Assembly (NCBI GenBank): GCA_038200385.1
Contig: JBBPYA010000067.1
Location: 1 to 16,787, forward strand
Source of the DNA: JBBPYA01 sp038200385
Lineage (GTDB): Bacteria > Actinomycetota > Actinomycetes > Mycobacteriales > Geodermatophilaceae
DNA length: 16,787 bases
Direction of reading: 5' to 3'
Numbering within the stretch: the stretch's first letter is position 1; each line of letters begins with the position of its first letter. The notes beneath the pieces were generated by a model. The model was not told the DNA's origin, searched no databases, and was given only the letters and a program-made list of their open reading frames with translations. The position numbers and the translations under genes are program-made. Below are positions 6,945-13,376 of the stretch, piece by piece.

Positions 6945-8078
6945 GTGCCCCATCCTTGCGTTGCCCGGTCAGCCGAGCCGCCGCGGCGGTCGGCGGCGAG
7001 TCCGCGCGCTCCGTTGCTCAATCCGGCGCTGCCGGCACTGTGGCGGGACTCCGCGACCGTGCAGCTGGGGCTGGATGAGGACCGGGCGCTGGTGATCCAC
7101 CGCGCCGATGCGACCACCCGTGCCCTGCTGCGCCGCTTGGACGGACGGCACAGCGAGGCCGAGATCCTGGCCGGGGCCGCCGCGGACGGGCACGACGTCG
7201 CCGCCGTCACCACCCTTCTCAGGCAGCTGCAGGCCGCCGGCGCGGTGGTCGACGGCGACCCGGCCGCCCTGGCCGACCTCGGCGGCCCCGGGGAGGCGGA
7301 CCGGCTGGCTCCTGACCTGGGCTCACTGAGCCTGCTTGCGCGGCACGGCGGCCCGAGCGCGGCCGAGCGGGTCCGCCGGCGGCGGGCGGCCCAGGTCGTG
7401 GTGCACGGAGCCACCCGGATCGGCGTACCCCTGGCTGCGGCTCGCGCGGCGGCCGGCGTCGGCCGGGTCGCCGTCGTCGAGGAGGGCCGTGCGCGGCTGG
7501 CCGACGCCAACACCGGCGGCCTGCGGCCGGCCGATGAGGGCCGGGCCGGGCCGCTGGCCGCAGCGCAGGCGACGCGGCGGGTCGCTCCGGGCGTGGACAC
7601 CGAGATCCGGGTCGGTGATCGTCCCGAGCTGGCGGTGCTGTGCCAGCCGTGGCCCACCGAGCGGCTGCGGGCGGCGTTGCAGGCCGCCGGGACGCCGCAC
7701 CTGTGCGCCACCGTGCGGGAGACCACGGCCGTGCTCGGCCCGCTCGTCATCCCGGGCCGGACCGGCTGCCTGCGCTGCGCGGATCTGCACCGCAGCGACC
7801 GCGACCGCTGTTGGCCCGCGCTGCTCGCCCAGCTCTCCGAGCGCACCCGGACCGCACGCGACCCCCTGGACGGATCACTGGGGCTGCTCGTGGCCGCGGC
7901 CGCCGCGCTGCAGGTGACCGCGTTCCTGGACTCGGCCGGCCAGATCCCCGAACCGGTCCACGACGCCAGCATCGAGCTCCGGTTGCCGGAGTGGAGACCG
8001 CGTCGCCGGAGCTGGCCGGCGCATCCGAGGTGCCCCTGCGGCACCTTCCGCGCCCGGGCAGGGATGATGGCCGGGTGA
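6945..8078 (+). CDS. ThiF/E1-like adenylyltransferase-fold protein with N-terminal RRE-like domain
   Basis: This is a 377-aa soluble protein with a GTG start preceded by GAGGTGA. Residues about 25-105 (PALPALWRDSATVQLGL through GAVVDGD) resemble the PqqD-like winged-helix recognition domains found at the front of azole/RiPP-type E1 proteins. Residues about 148-345 resemble an E1 Rossmann domain (AQVVVHGATRIGVPLAAAR). The structural zinc site is preserved as CLRC (275-278) and CPC (363-365). The usual GxGGxG nucleotide loop and the DxxxxxN/Arg-finger residues are not recognisable (VVEEGRARLADANTGGLRP), so ATP activation is uncertain. It overlaps the ABC1 kinase gene by 4 nt (GTGA). It sits where Rv3196 lies in M. 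tuberculosis. No obvious precursor peptide is adjacent. Confidence 0.72.
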   Translation: MPHPCVARSAEPPRRSAASPRAPLLNPALPALWRDSATVQLGLDEDRALVIHRADATTRALLRRLDGRHSEAEILAGAAADGHDVAAVTTLLRQLQAAGAVVDGDPAALADLGGPGEADRLAPDLGSLSLLARHGGPSAAERVRRRRAAQVVVHGATRIGVPLAAARAAAGVGRVAVVEEGRARLADANTGGLRPADEGRAGPLAAAQATRRVAPGVDTEIRVGDRPELAVLCQPWPTERLRAALQAAGTPHLCATVRETTAVLGPLVIPGRTGCLRCADLHRSDRDRCWPALLAQLSERTRTARDPLDGSLGLLVAAAAALQVTAFLDSAGQIPEPVHDASIELRLPEWRPRRRSWPAHPRCPCGTFRARAGMMAG

Positions 8079-9385
8079 CCGAGATCCCGCGCCGGACCGT
8101 GTCGAGGACAGCCAAGTTGGCCTCGCTGCCGCTGGGCGCGGCCGGGCGGGCCACGATCGGGCTCGGGAAGCGGCTGGGGGGACGCCCGGCGGAGGAAGTC
8201 ACCCTCGAACTGCAGCAGCGGACCGCCGAGCAGCTGTTCAGCGTGCTCGGGCAGCTCAAGGGCGGGGCGATGAAGTTCGGCCAGGCGCTCAGCGTCTTCG
8301 AGGCCGCGCTGCCCGAGGAGATCGCGGCGCCGTACCGGGTCGCTCTCACCAAACTGCAGGAGGGCGCGCCACCGATGGCGACCGGCACCGTGCACGCGGT
8401 GCTCGCCGAGCAGCTGGGCGGTGGCTGGCGCAGCAGGTTCCGGCAGTTCTCCGACGAGCCGGCGGCGGCGGCCAGCATCGGCCAGGTGCATCGCGCGGTG
8501 TGGCGCGACGGCCGCGAGGTGGCCGTCAAGGTGCAGTACCCCGGGGCCGGACCGGCGCTGATGGCCGACCTCAACCAGCTGTCCCGCTTCGCCCGGATGT
8601 TCTCCCTGCTCGTCCCGGGCCTGGACATCAAGCCCCTGCTGGCCGAGCTGCGGGCGCGAGTCGTCGAGGAGTTGGATTACGCCCTCGAGGCACAGGCGCA
8701 GCGGAATTTCGCCGCGGCCTATCTGGACGATCCGGACATCCTGGTGCCGCGGGTCGTCGCGAGCGCCCCGAAGGTGGTGGTGTCGGAGTGGATCGATGGC
8801 ACCCCGCTGTCGACGATCATCCGCGAGGGCACGCGGGCGCAGCGGGACCGGGCCGGCCTGTTGACCTCGACCCTGCACTTCTCCGCACCGAGCCGGGCCG
8901 GGCTGATGCACGCCGATCCGCATCCGGGGAACTTCCGGCTGCTCGACGACGGCCGGCTCGGTGTCATCGACTTCGGCGCGGTCGCCCGGCTCCCCGAGGG
9001 TCTGCCCGATCTGATCGGGCCGCTGTGCCGGATGTCGCTGGACAACGACGCCGAGGGCGTGCTGGCCGGGTTGCGGCGGGAGAACTTCGTCAAGCCGACC
9101 GTGGCCGTCGACGCGCCAGGCGTGCTGACCTACCTGCGACCGATGCTGGAGCCGATCGCCGCGCCGCGTTTTCACTTCACCCGGGAGTGGATGCGCCGAG
9201 AGGCGGCCCGGCTCGGCGATCCGCGCACCGAGGCCAGTCGGCTGGGCCGCCAACTGAACCTGCCCCCGGCGTACCTGTTGATCCACCGCGTGACTATCGG
9301 CTCGATCGGCGTGCTGTGTCAGCTGGACGCCGAGGGACCGTTCCGCAGCGTGGTCGAGCGATGGCTGCCCGGGTTCTGCGAGTAG
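8075..9385 (+). CDS. AarF/ABC1/UbiB-family atypical kinase
   Basis: This is a 436-aa protein with no transmembrane segment evident. Diagnostic UbiB/ABC1 motifs are present: K-x-G-Q (KFGQ, 67-70), the Ala-rich loop AAAASIGQVH (130-139), VAVKVQYP (Lys152), EELDYALEAQAQRNF (198-212), catalytic HADPHPGNF (279-287) and the DFG-like IDFGAVARL (298-306). The family binds nucleotide and is linked to isoprenoid-lipid metabolism in other bacteria; the target here is unknown. The GTG start at 8075 overlaps the upstream E1-like stop (GTGA), so the two are translated as a pair. It is the positional counterpart of Rv3197, directly upstream of whiB7 in mycobacteria. All key residues look intact. Confidence 0.94.
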   Translation: MTEIPRRTVSRTAKLASLPLGAAGRATIGLGKRLGGRPAEEVTLELQQRTAEQLFSVLGQLKGGAMKFGQALSVFEAALPEEIAAPYRVALTKLQEGAPPMATGTVHAVLAEQLGGGWRSRFRQFSDEPAAAASIGQVHRAVWRDGREVAVKVQYPGAGPALMADLNQLSRFARMFSLLVPGLDIKPLLAELRARVVEELDYALEAQAQRNFAAAYLDDPDILVPRVVASAPKVVVSEWIDGTPLSTIIREGTRAQRDRAGLLTSTLHFSAPSRAGLMHADPHPGNFRLLDDGRLGVIDFGAVARLPEGLPDLIGPLCRMSLDNDAEGVLAGLRRENFVKPTVAVDAPGVLTYLRPMLEPIAAPRFHFTREWMRREAARLGDPRTEASRLGRQLNLPPAYLLIHRVTIGSIGVLCQLDAEGPFRSVVERWLPGFCE

Positions 9386-9401
9386 CAGCGCCCCGGCCCG
9401 C

Positions 9402-9557
9402 TCACCACCACGCTTCGTCCAGCCGATCCTCGATGGAGCGCAGGTTCTGCCGGGTGCACGTCTCGCAGAGCCACTGGCTGCCGCGTTCATTGAGCTGACT
9501 GGTCCACGTCACCGGCACCTCGTCCACCGTCACACCGCACACCGAGCAGGAGGCCAT
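9402..9557 (-). CDS. 51-aa zinc-ribbon hypothetical protein
   Basis: The minus strand encodes MASCSVCGVTVDEVPVTW at its N-terminus and SIEDRLDEAWW at its C-terminus, ending in a TGA at 9402. Two CxxC knuckles are present (Cys4/Cys7 and Cys31/Cys34), so a small zinc ribbon is likely. The pattern (CxxC, a 'WT' stretch, CxxC, 'xRSIExxLDExWW') is one I associate with short conserved actinobacterial hypothetical proteins next to AarF genes; no function is known. The Shine-Dalgarno sequence is weak (GGAG 12 nt upstream). It lies tail-to-tail with the ABC1 kinase, 16 bp apart, and downstream of the whiB7 operon hairpin. Confidence 0.72.
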   Translation of the reverse strand: MASCSVCGVTVDEVPVTWTSQLNERGSQWLCETCTRQNLRSIEDRLDEAWW

Positions 9558-9606
9558 GGCCGCATTCTGCTCCGGCTCGGGGCGGGCAGGGCGCCGGACA
9601 GGAGGC

Positions 9607-9638
9607 CGGGGCGGACCGCAGGTCTGCGGTCCGCCCCG
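9607..9638. terminator. strong hairpin terminator downstream of the whiB7 operon
   Basis: A 14-bp perfect stem (9607-9620 with 9625-9638; arms CGGGGCGGACCGCA and TGCGGTCCGCCCCG) has a GGTC tetraloop. It lies 13 bp after the stop of the small gene following whiB7. No T tract is present. Confidence 0.8.
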
Positions 9639-9650
9639 AGGTGGGTGCGG

Positions 9651-9962
9651 TCACCTGATGGCGCTGTCGGCCATCCGGGCGCGGGCGGCGGCCCGCTCGG
9701 CGCGGCGCTGCCAGCGTCGGGCGGCCACGATCTGACGGGCCCGGCGCGAGGCGAGCGCCTCGGCCTGCCGGTCGCGCATTCGGTCCCTCGCGAGGGCTTC
9801 GTGCATGAGCAACATCGTCGTAGTCCTCTGGTCTGTGTCGATCTGATCGGGGGTGAACCGGCTCCTGTCGAGTCGGTGGCTGTCGTGTCGGCCGGGGTCG
9901 AGCTCGTCGGCGTCGGGGCGGCCGGTGAGCCTGCCGTACCCCGGGCGGCCGGTGAGACTCAT
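9651..9962 (-). CDS. small Arg/Ala-rich protein cotranscribed with whiB7
   Basis: The ATG at 9962 overlaps the whiB7 stop (ATGA) and has AAGGAGG 7 nt upstream, giving 103 residues. The first half is polar and contains a LTGRP repeat. The second half, from MLLMHEALARDRM onward, is a highly basic amphipathic helix (SRRARQIVAARRWQRRAERA and on). Short Arg-rich helical proteins of this type, starting 'MLxxxLAR', are common in actinomycetes and have no known function. An internal ATG at 9815, with AGAGGA 8 nt upstream, would give only that helical part (54 aa) and may be the conserved start. Tight coupling suggests co-expression with WhiB7. Confidence 0.6.
   Translation of the reverse strand: MSLTGRPGYGRLTGRPDADELDPGRHDSHRLDRSRFTPDQIDTDQRTTTMLLMHEALARDRMRDRQAEALASRRARQIVAARRWQRRAERAAARARMADSAIR
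9916..9956. repeat. 14-bp direct repeat, 27-bp period
   Basis: GGGCGGCCGGTGAG occurs at 9916-9929 and again at 9943-9956. The period equals nine codons of the minus-strand gene and encodes a repeated LTGRP near its N-terminus. Confidence 0.7.
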
Positions 9963-10255
9963 GCGGCGACCTCCTTGCGGGGACGGCCGCGGGGGCGCTT
10001 GCGGGCTATCACGACGCCGTGGTCGAAGATCTCCCCGCCCCAGACTCCCCAGGGCTCGCGCCGTTGCAGGGCGCCGGCCAGGCAGGCCCGGCGGGCCGGG
10101 CAGTCGGCGCACAGCGACTTGGCGATCTCCAGGTCGGACGGCCTCTCGGCGAACCACAGCTCGGGGTCCTGCACCCGGCAGGGCAGCTCGGATCGGCTGG
10201 GGCCGTGGGCCGGCTCCAGCACACTCGGTTCGGCGGTTCGGGTCGCGGATAGCAC
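9959..10255 (-). CDS. whiB7: WhiB7 (WblC) iron-sulfur transcription factor
   Basis: This 98-aa protein starts at a GTG with AAGGAGG 8 nt upstream. Four Cys ligands for the [4Fe-4S] cluster are present (Cys26, Cys49, Cys52, Cys58), followed by the WhiB turn EPWGVWGGE (67-75). A C-terminal AT-hook, RKRPRGRPRK (85-94), distinguishes WhiB7 from other Wbl proteins. The core (DPELWFAERPSDLEIAKSLC and LQRREPWGVWGGEIFD) is very close to the mycobacterial protein as I remember it. WhiB7 binds the primary sigma factor and activates intrinsic antibiotic-resistance genes and itself. Position next to uvrD2 and the ABC1 kinase is conserved. The frame stays open upstream to 10537, but that part is low-complexity leader and is not counted. 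Confidence 0.97.
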   Translation of the reverse strand: MLSATRTAEPSVLEPAHGPSRSELPCRVQDPELWFAERPSDLEIAKSLCADCPARRACLAGALQRREPWGVWGGEIFDHGVVIARKRPRGRPRKEVAA

Positions 10256-10423
10256 CGGGGTCACCTCCTTGTGCTCGGTGCGGTCGTGCTCTTGCGGGTC
10301 GTGCTCGGCGGTGCCTGCGCTCGGGGTGGTGCTGGTGGTCTGAGCGGTTTCTCGATGGGGTCGGCGGGCGGGCGGTGGGTCGGCAGCGGGTGGGCCGGCG
10401 GTGGCGGGATCGGCGGCCCCGGA

Positions 10424-10464
10424 CAAACGAAAAGACCGCGGATCCCAGGGCTGGGAGTCCGCGG
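10424..10464 (-). terminator. intrinsic terminator/attenuator in the whiB7 leader
   Basis: On the minus strand CCGCGGACTCCCA pairs with TGGGATCCGCGG with one bulged C and a GCCC loop. A U-rich run (UCUUUUCGUUU, 10434-10424) follows. It is the only hairpin in the window with a clear T tract, and it lies inside the leader rather than after a gene. Confidence 0.85.
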
Positions 10465-10484
10465 CCTCGATGTGAGCCGGTGTC

Positions 10485-10507
10485 GTGGTCTGGTCAGACC
10501 GGACCAC
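10485..10507 (-). promoter_or_regulatory. hairpin over the uORF2 stop codon
   Basis: GTGGTC and GACCAC (10485-10490 and 10502-10507) form a 6-bp stem enclosing the TGA of uORF2. A nested alternative is GGTCT/AGACC (10487-10491 with 10496-10500). A ribosome finishing uORF2 would melt it, so it may take part in the leader switch. Confidence 0.4.
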
Positions 10508-10691
10508 CTCGAGGCAAGACTCCCTGGACGTCCGCAACGATCATGAGATCGGTGGCGAAGCCGGCGGCGGCACCGCTCCCGACCTGGTCGTGGGCAGACG
10601 TCTCCCCGGACATGACACCGAGGACCGCCCGCGTGCGGACGAGGGTGAACCCGGCAATGCCCGGCTTGTCGCACAGGGTGCGGTTGGTCAT
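10494..10691 (-). CDS. whiB7 leader uORF2 (65 codons)
   Basis: The ATG at 10691 has an excellent Shine-Dalgarno (AGGGGAGGA, 6 nt upstream) and overlaps the uORF1 stop (TGATG). The peptide starts MTNRTLCDKPGIAGFTLVRT and ends VADVQGVLPRGGPV. It resembles no family I know. Its stop lies 30 nt before the attenuator stem. The last codons contain the GGGAGTC that can pair with the terminator arm. Its role is probably to sense ribosome stalling rather than to make a stable protein. Confidence 0.6.
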   Translation of the reverse strand: MTNRTLCDKPGIAGFTLVRTRAVLGVMSGETSAHDQVGSGAAAGFATDLMIVADVQGVLPRGGPV

Positions 10692-10738
10692 CACTGGTCC
10701 TCCCCTCGCGCTGATTCGGCGGCTGTCACGACACGCAT
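10691..10738 (-). CDS. whiB7 leader uORF1 (15 codons)
   Basis: The ATG at 10738 opens MRVVTAAESARGEDQ and ends in a TGA that shares its A with the ATG of uORF2. It starts about 12 nt after the predicted transcription start and lacks a clear Shine-Dalgarno. It may couple ribosome entry to uORF2. Translation is unproven. Confidence 0.35.
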   Translation of the reverse strand: MRVVTAAESARGEDQ

Positions 10739-10756
10739 GATCGCGTGGCCAATCGG

Positions 10757-10793
10757 ACAGTAGAACCGTCGCGGGAAGGACGCAATCCATTTT
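10757..10793 (-). promoter_or_regulatory. whiB7 promoter with WhiB7 autoregulatory AT element
   Basis: Reading the minus strand: AAAAT (10793-10789), 3 bp, -35 TTGCGT (10785-10780), 17-bp spacer, -10 TACTGT (10762-10757). An AT-rich element 3 bp upstream of the -35 is the known arrangement at WhiB7-activated promoters, contacted by the AT-hook. It lies between the uvrD2 stop and the leader ORFs. Confidence 0.75.
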
Positions 10794-10821
10794 CGGGTGA
10801 AGTTTGGATGCCGGGCGGGTG

Positions 10822-12927
10822 TCAGCCGACCTGCTCGCCGCGAACCAGGGCCAGGACGGCCGCGCCGTACTGCTCGAGCTTGCCCGCCCCGATACCGGGT
10901 ACAGCGAGCAGCTGGGCGGGGGTCGCGGGCCGGCTCTGCGCGATCGCGGTCAGTGTGGCATCGGTGAACACGACGTACGCCGGCACCTTGCGCGCGGCCG
11001 CGTGCTCGCCGCGCCAGGCCCGCAACCGGGCGAAGAGGTCCTCGTCGTAGTCGCTCGGACAGCTCGCGCAGCGGCGTACCGCCCGCTCCGAGGCTAGGGT
11101 CAGCGCCGCGCCGCAGACCCGGCACACGGCGGCGGAGCGCCCGCCGCGCCGGGACCGGACCGGCTGCGGACCGGCCTGCACCGGACCCGGCAGGAACCGG
11201 CTCGGACGGCGTGAACGTCGCCCGCCCGGCGAGCGGGCCGCGGCCCACGACAGCTGCAGGTGCACGCGGGCGCGGGTGATGCCGACGTAGAGCAGCCGGC
11301 GCTCCTCCTCCACCTGGTCGTCGGTGACCGCGTGCTGGATCGGCATCGTCCCGTCGGCCAGCCCGACGAGGAATACCGCATCCCACTCCAGACCCTTGGC
11401 CGCGTGCAGGCTGGCCAGCGTCACCCCCTGGACTGTCGGGGCGTGCTGAGCGGCCGCCCGCTCGTCCAGTTCCCGCACCAGGTCGGCGAGCCCGATGCCC
11501 GGATCGGCCTCGGCCAGCTCGACGGCGGTCGCCACCAATGCGGCGAGGGACTCCCAGCGCTCCCGCGCCGCGCCGCCGGCCGGCGGCCGGGCCGCGCTCC
11601 AGCCGGTGCTGGCCCGCACCGCCCCGACGGCCTCCGGCAGCGTGCCGCCTTCCGGCCGGTCCGTCCCGGGGTCGGCATCGCGCATGCCGTCGGTGCCGGT
11701 GTCGCGCGACGTCCCGCGGGCGGCTCCGCGCAGCAGCAGGACTGCCTCCCGGACCTCCGGCCGGGCGAAGAACCGCTCGCCGCCGCGCACCAGGTAGGGG
11801 ATGCCCAGGTCGGTCAGCGCCTTTTCGTAGGCCTCGGACTGGGCATTGACCCGGAACAGCACCGCGACCTCGGCGGCGGGGACGCCACGGCCGAGCAGCC
11901 GCCGGATGCTCGCCGCGACGGCGACCGCTTCGGCGGTCTCGTCGGCGAAGTCGCGCACCGTCGGCTGGGGACCCGGAGGGCGCTGCCCGACCAGACGCAG
12001 CCGGGCGCCCCCGATCCGGCCGCGGGCCTCGGCGAGTACCGCGTTGGCCAGCTCCACGACCTGCGGCGTGGAGCGGTAGTCGCGCTCCAGCCGGACCACG
12101 GTGGTGCCGGGGAACCGGGCGGGGAAATCCAGCAGATACGACGGGTCGGCCCCGGTGAAGGAGTAGATGGTCTGGTTGACGTCACCGACGACGCACAGCT
12201 CGTCCCGGTCGCCCAGCCACGCGTCGAGCAGCCGCTGCTGGAGCGGGTTCACGTCCTGGTACTCGTCCACGACGAAGTAGCGGTACTGCCCGCGGATCTG
12301 CTCAGCGACGTCCCGGTGGTGCTCGACGGCGTAGGCGGTCACGAGCAGCAGGTCCTCGAAGTCCAGCACCCCCGCGCGCTTCTTGGCCTCCTCGTACGTC
12401 GCGTAGACCGCGGCGACGGTCGCCCGGTCGGCCGGCGGTTCGCGCCGGCTGCTGCTGGCGGCGTACTCCTCCGGGCCGACCAGTTGCGCCTTGGCCCACT
12501 CGATCTCGGCGGCCAGGTCGCGCAGCGTCGTGCGGTCCGGTTGCAGCCCGCTGCGGGCAGCGGCCTGCGCGACCAGCCGGATCTTGTTCTCGGCCAGCTG
12601 CGGCATCGGCCCACCGAGCACCCGGGGGGCGAAGTAGCGCAGCTGCCGCAGCGCCGCGGCGTGGAAGGTGCGGGCCTGGACCCCGCCGACGCCGAGCCCG
12701 CGCAGCCGGCCCCGGAGCTCCCCCGCCGCGCGCGCGGTGAACGTGACGGCGAGGACCTGCTGGGCCGGCAGCTGCCCGGTACGGACGCCGTAGGCGATCC
12801 GGTGCGTGATGGTCCGCGTCTTGCCCGTCCCGGCGCCGGCCAGGATGCACACCGGCCCGCGGACGGCCCGCACGGCCGCCTGCTGCTCCGGGTCCAGCCC
12901 CGCCAGCACCTCCTCGGCATCGCCCAC
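10822..12927 (-). CDS. uvrD2: UvrD2-type superfamily 1 DNA helicase with HRDC domain
   Basis: This is a 701-aa ATP-dependent 3'-5' helicase for DNA repair or maintenance. It has Walker A AGAGTGKT (30-37), motif Ia VTFTARAAGEL, Walker B DEYQD (221-225), motif III GDVNQTIYSFTGA (248-260), motif IV LERDYRSTPQV, motif V LASLHAAKGLEWD and motif VI EERRLLYVGITRARVHL. A zinc knuckle follows (CRVC 602-605, CASC 620-623), then a C-terminal HRDC domain (about 628-695). This helicase/Cys4/HRDC order is the mycobacterial UvrD2 architecture. A low-complexity linker (about 415-470) separates subdomains. The GTG start has AGGA 7 nt upstream. It is divergent from mycoredoxin across 87 bp and directly upstream of the whiB7 promoter. 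Confidence 0.96.
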   Translation of the reverse strand: MGDAEEVLAGLDPEQQAAVRAVRGPVCILAGAGTGKTRTITHRIAYGVRTGQLPAQQVLAVTFTARAAGELRGRLRGLGVGGVQARTFHAAALRQLRYFAPRVLGGPMPQLAENKIRLVAQAAARSGLQPDRTTLRDLAAEIEWAKAQLVGPEEYAASSSRREPPADRATVAAVYATYEEAKKRAGVLDFEDLLLVTAYAVEHHRDVAEQIRGQYRYFVVDEYQDVNPLQQRLLDAWLGDRDELCVVGDVNQTIYSFTGADPSYLLDFPARFPGTTVVRLERDYRSTPQVVELANAVLAEARGRIGGARLRLVGQRPPGPQPTVRDFADETAEAVAVAASIRRLLGRGVPAAEVAVLFRVNAQSEAYEKALTDLGIPYLVRGGERFFARPEVREAVLLLRGAARGTSRDTGTDGMRDADPGTDRPEGGTLPEAVGAVRASTGWSAARPPAGGAARERWESLAALVATAVELAEADPGIGLADLVRELDERAAAQHAPTVQGVTLASLHAAKGLEWDAVFLVGLADGTMPIQHAVTDDQVEEERRLLYVGITRARVHLQLSWAAARSPGGRRSRRPSRFLPGPVQAGPQPVRSRRGGRSAAVCRVCGAALTLASERAVRRCASCPSDYDEDLFARLRAWRGEHAAARKVPAYVVFTDATLTAIAQSRPATPAQLLAVPGIGAGKLEQYGAAVLALVRGEQVG

Positions 12928-13014
12928 CGCCCGATCCTGCCAGCCCGCACCGACGGGAAGGTTCGGGGCGCCGGCCTGGTTGCAGCCGGAAAGCCACCCG
13001 AGCGAAGGAGCCCG

Positions 13015-13260
13015 ATGTCCGCGCCGCAGCTGACCATGTACACCACGAGCTGGTGCGGCTACTGCGTGCGGCTCAAGCGGTTGATGAGCCGCGAGCAGAT
13101 CACCTTCGACGAGGTCAACATCGAGACCGACGCCGACGCCGAGCAGCTGGTGATGCGCGTCAACGGTGGTAGCCAGACCGTCCCGACGCTGGTGTTCGCC
13201 GACGGCAGCGCGCTGACCAACCCCAGCATCGACGAGGTCAAGGCCAAGCTCGCCGCCTGA
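13015..13260 (+). CDS. mrx1: mycoredoxin (glutaredoxin-like, CGYC)
   Basis: This is an 81-aa thioredoxin-fold protein with active site WCGYC (Cys14, Cys17), cis-Pro loop TVPTLVF (55-61) and ALTNPS (66-71) near the C-terminus. The length and CGYC centre match mycoredoxin-1, which reduces mycothiol mixed disulfides on proteins in actinobacteria. AAGGAG lies 4 nt upstream of the ATG. It is divergent from uvrD2, as in M. tuberculosis (Rv3198A). It lies upstream of a haem peroxidase gene on the same strand, with 116 bp between them. Confidence 0.93.
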   Translation: MSAPQLTMYTTSWCGYCVRLKRLMSREQITFDEVNIETDADAEQLVMRVNGGSQTVPTLVFADGSALTNPSIDEVKAKLAA

Positions 13261-13376
13261 GCCGGCCAGCCTCCGCCGGCGGCGGCACGCAGTCCCGGAA
13301 AGATCCTTCGCCGGGCTGTATCAGCCGGCCGCCTCGGCGCTCCTATCTGCACAAGCCATCAGCAGAGGAGCAGGCA

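Larger units (their letters stand above)
10256..10750 (-). promoter_or_regulatory. whiB7 5' leader (attenuator region)
   Basis: About 495 nt separate the predicted transcription start (about 10750) from the whiB7 GTG. The leader holds two upstream ORFs (10738-10691 and 10691-10494), a hairpin over the second stop codon (10507-10485) and an intrinsic terminator (10464-10424). About 165 nt of C-rich, weakly structured sequence then leads to whiB7. GGGAGTC (minus strand, 10524-10518, near the end of uORF2) is complementary to GACTCCC in the terminator's 5' arm (10459-10453), a candidate antiterminator. uORF-mediated attenuation is known for wblC/whiB7 in other actinobacteria; the details here are inferred. 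Confidence 0.75.

Noticed and set aside
6824..9490. Very long open frame on the minus strand opposite the E1-like and ABC1 kinase genes
   Set aside because: It is a GC-rich antisense shadow. The plus strand carries clear family motifs throughout, and the minus translation is low-complexity.
10256..10537. Extended WhiB7 N-terminus starting at 10537
   Set aside because: The extension crosses the leader terminator and uORF2 stop, is Pro/Ala low-complexity, and a consensus Shine-Dalgarno marks the start at 10255.
11260..13000. Long plus-strand open frame opposite uvrD2
   Set aside because: UvrD2 motifs on the minus strand are complete. The plus frame has no recognisable domain until it runs into mycoredoxin.
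13261..13376. Terminator or promoter between mycoredoxin and the peroxidase gene
   Set aside because: GC-rich short inverted repeats (GCCGGC, CCGCCGGCGG) and a TATCTG hexamer are present, but none is distinctive enough to call.
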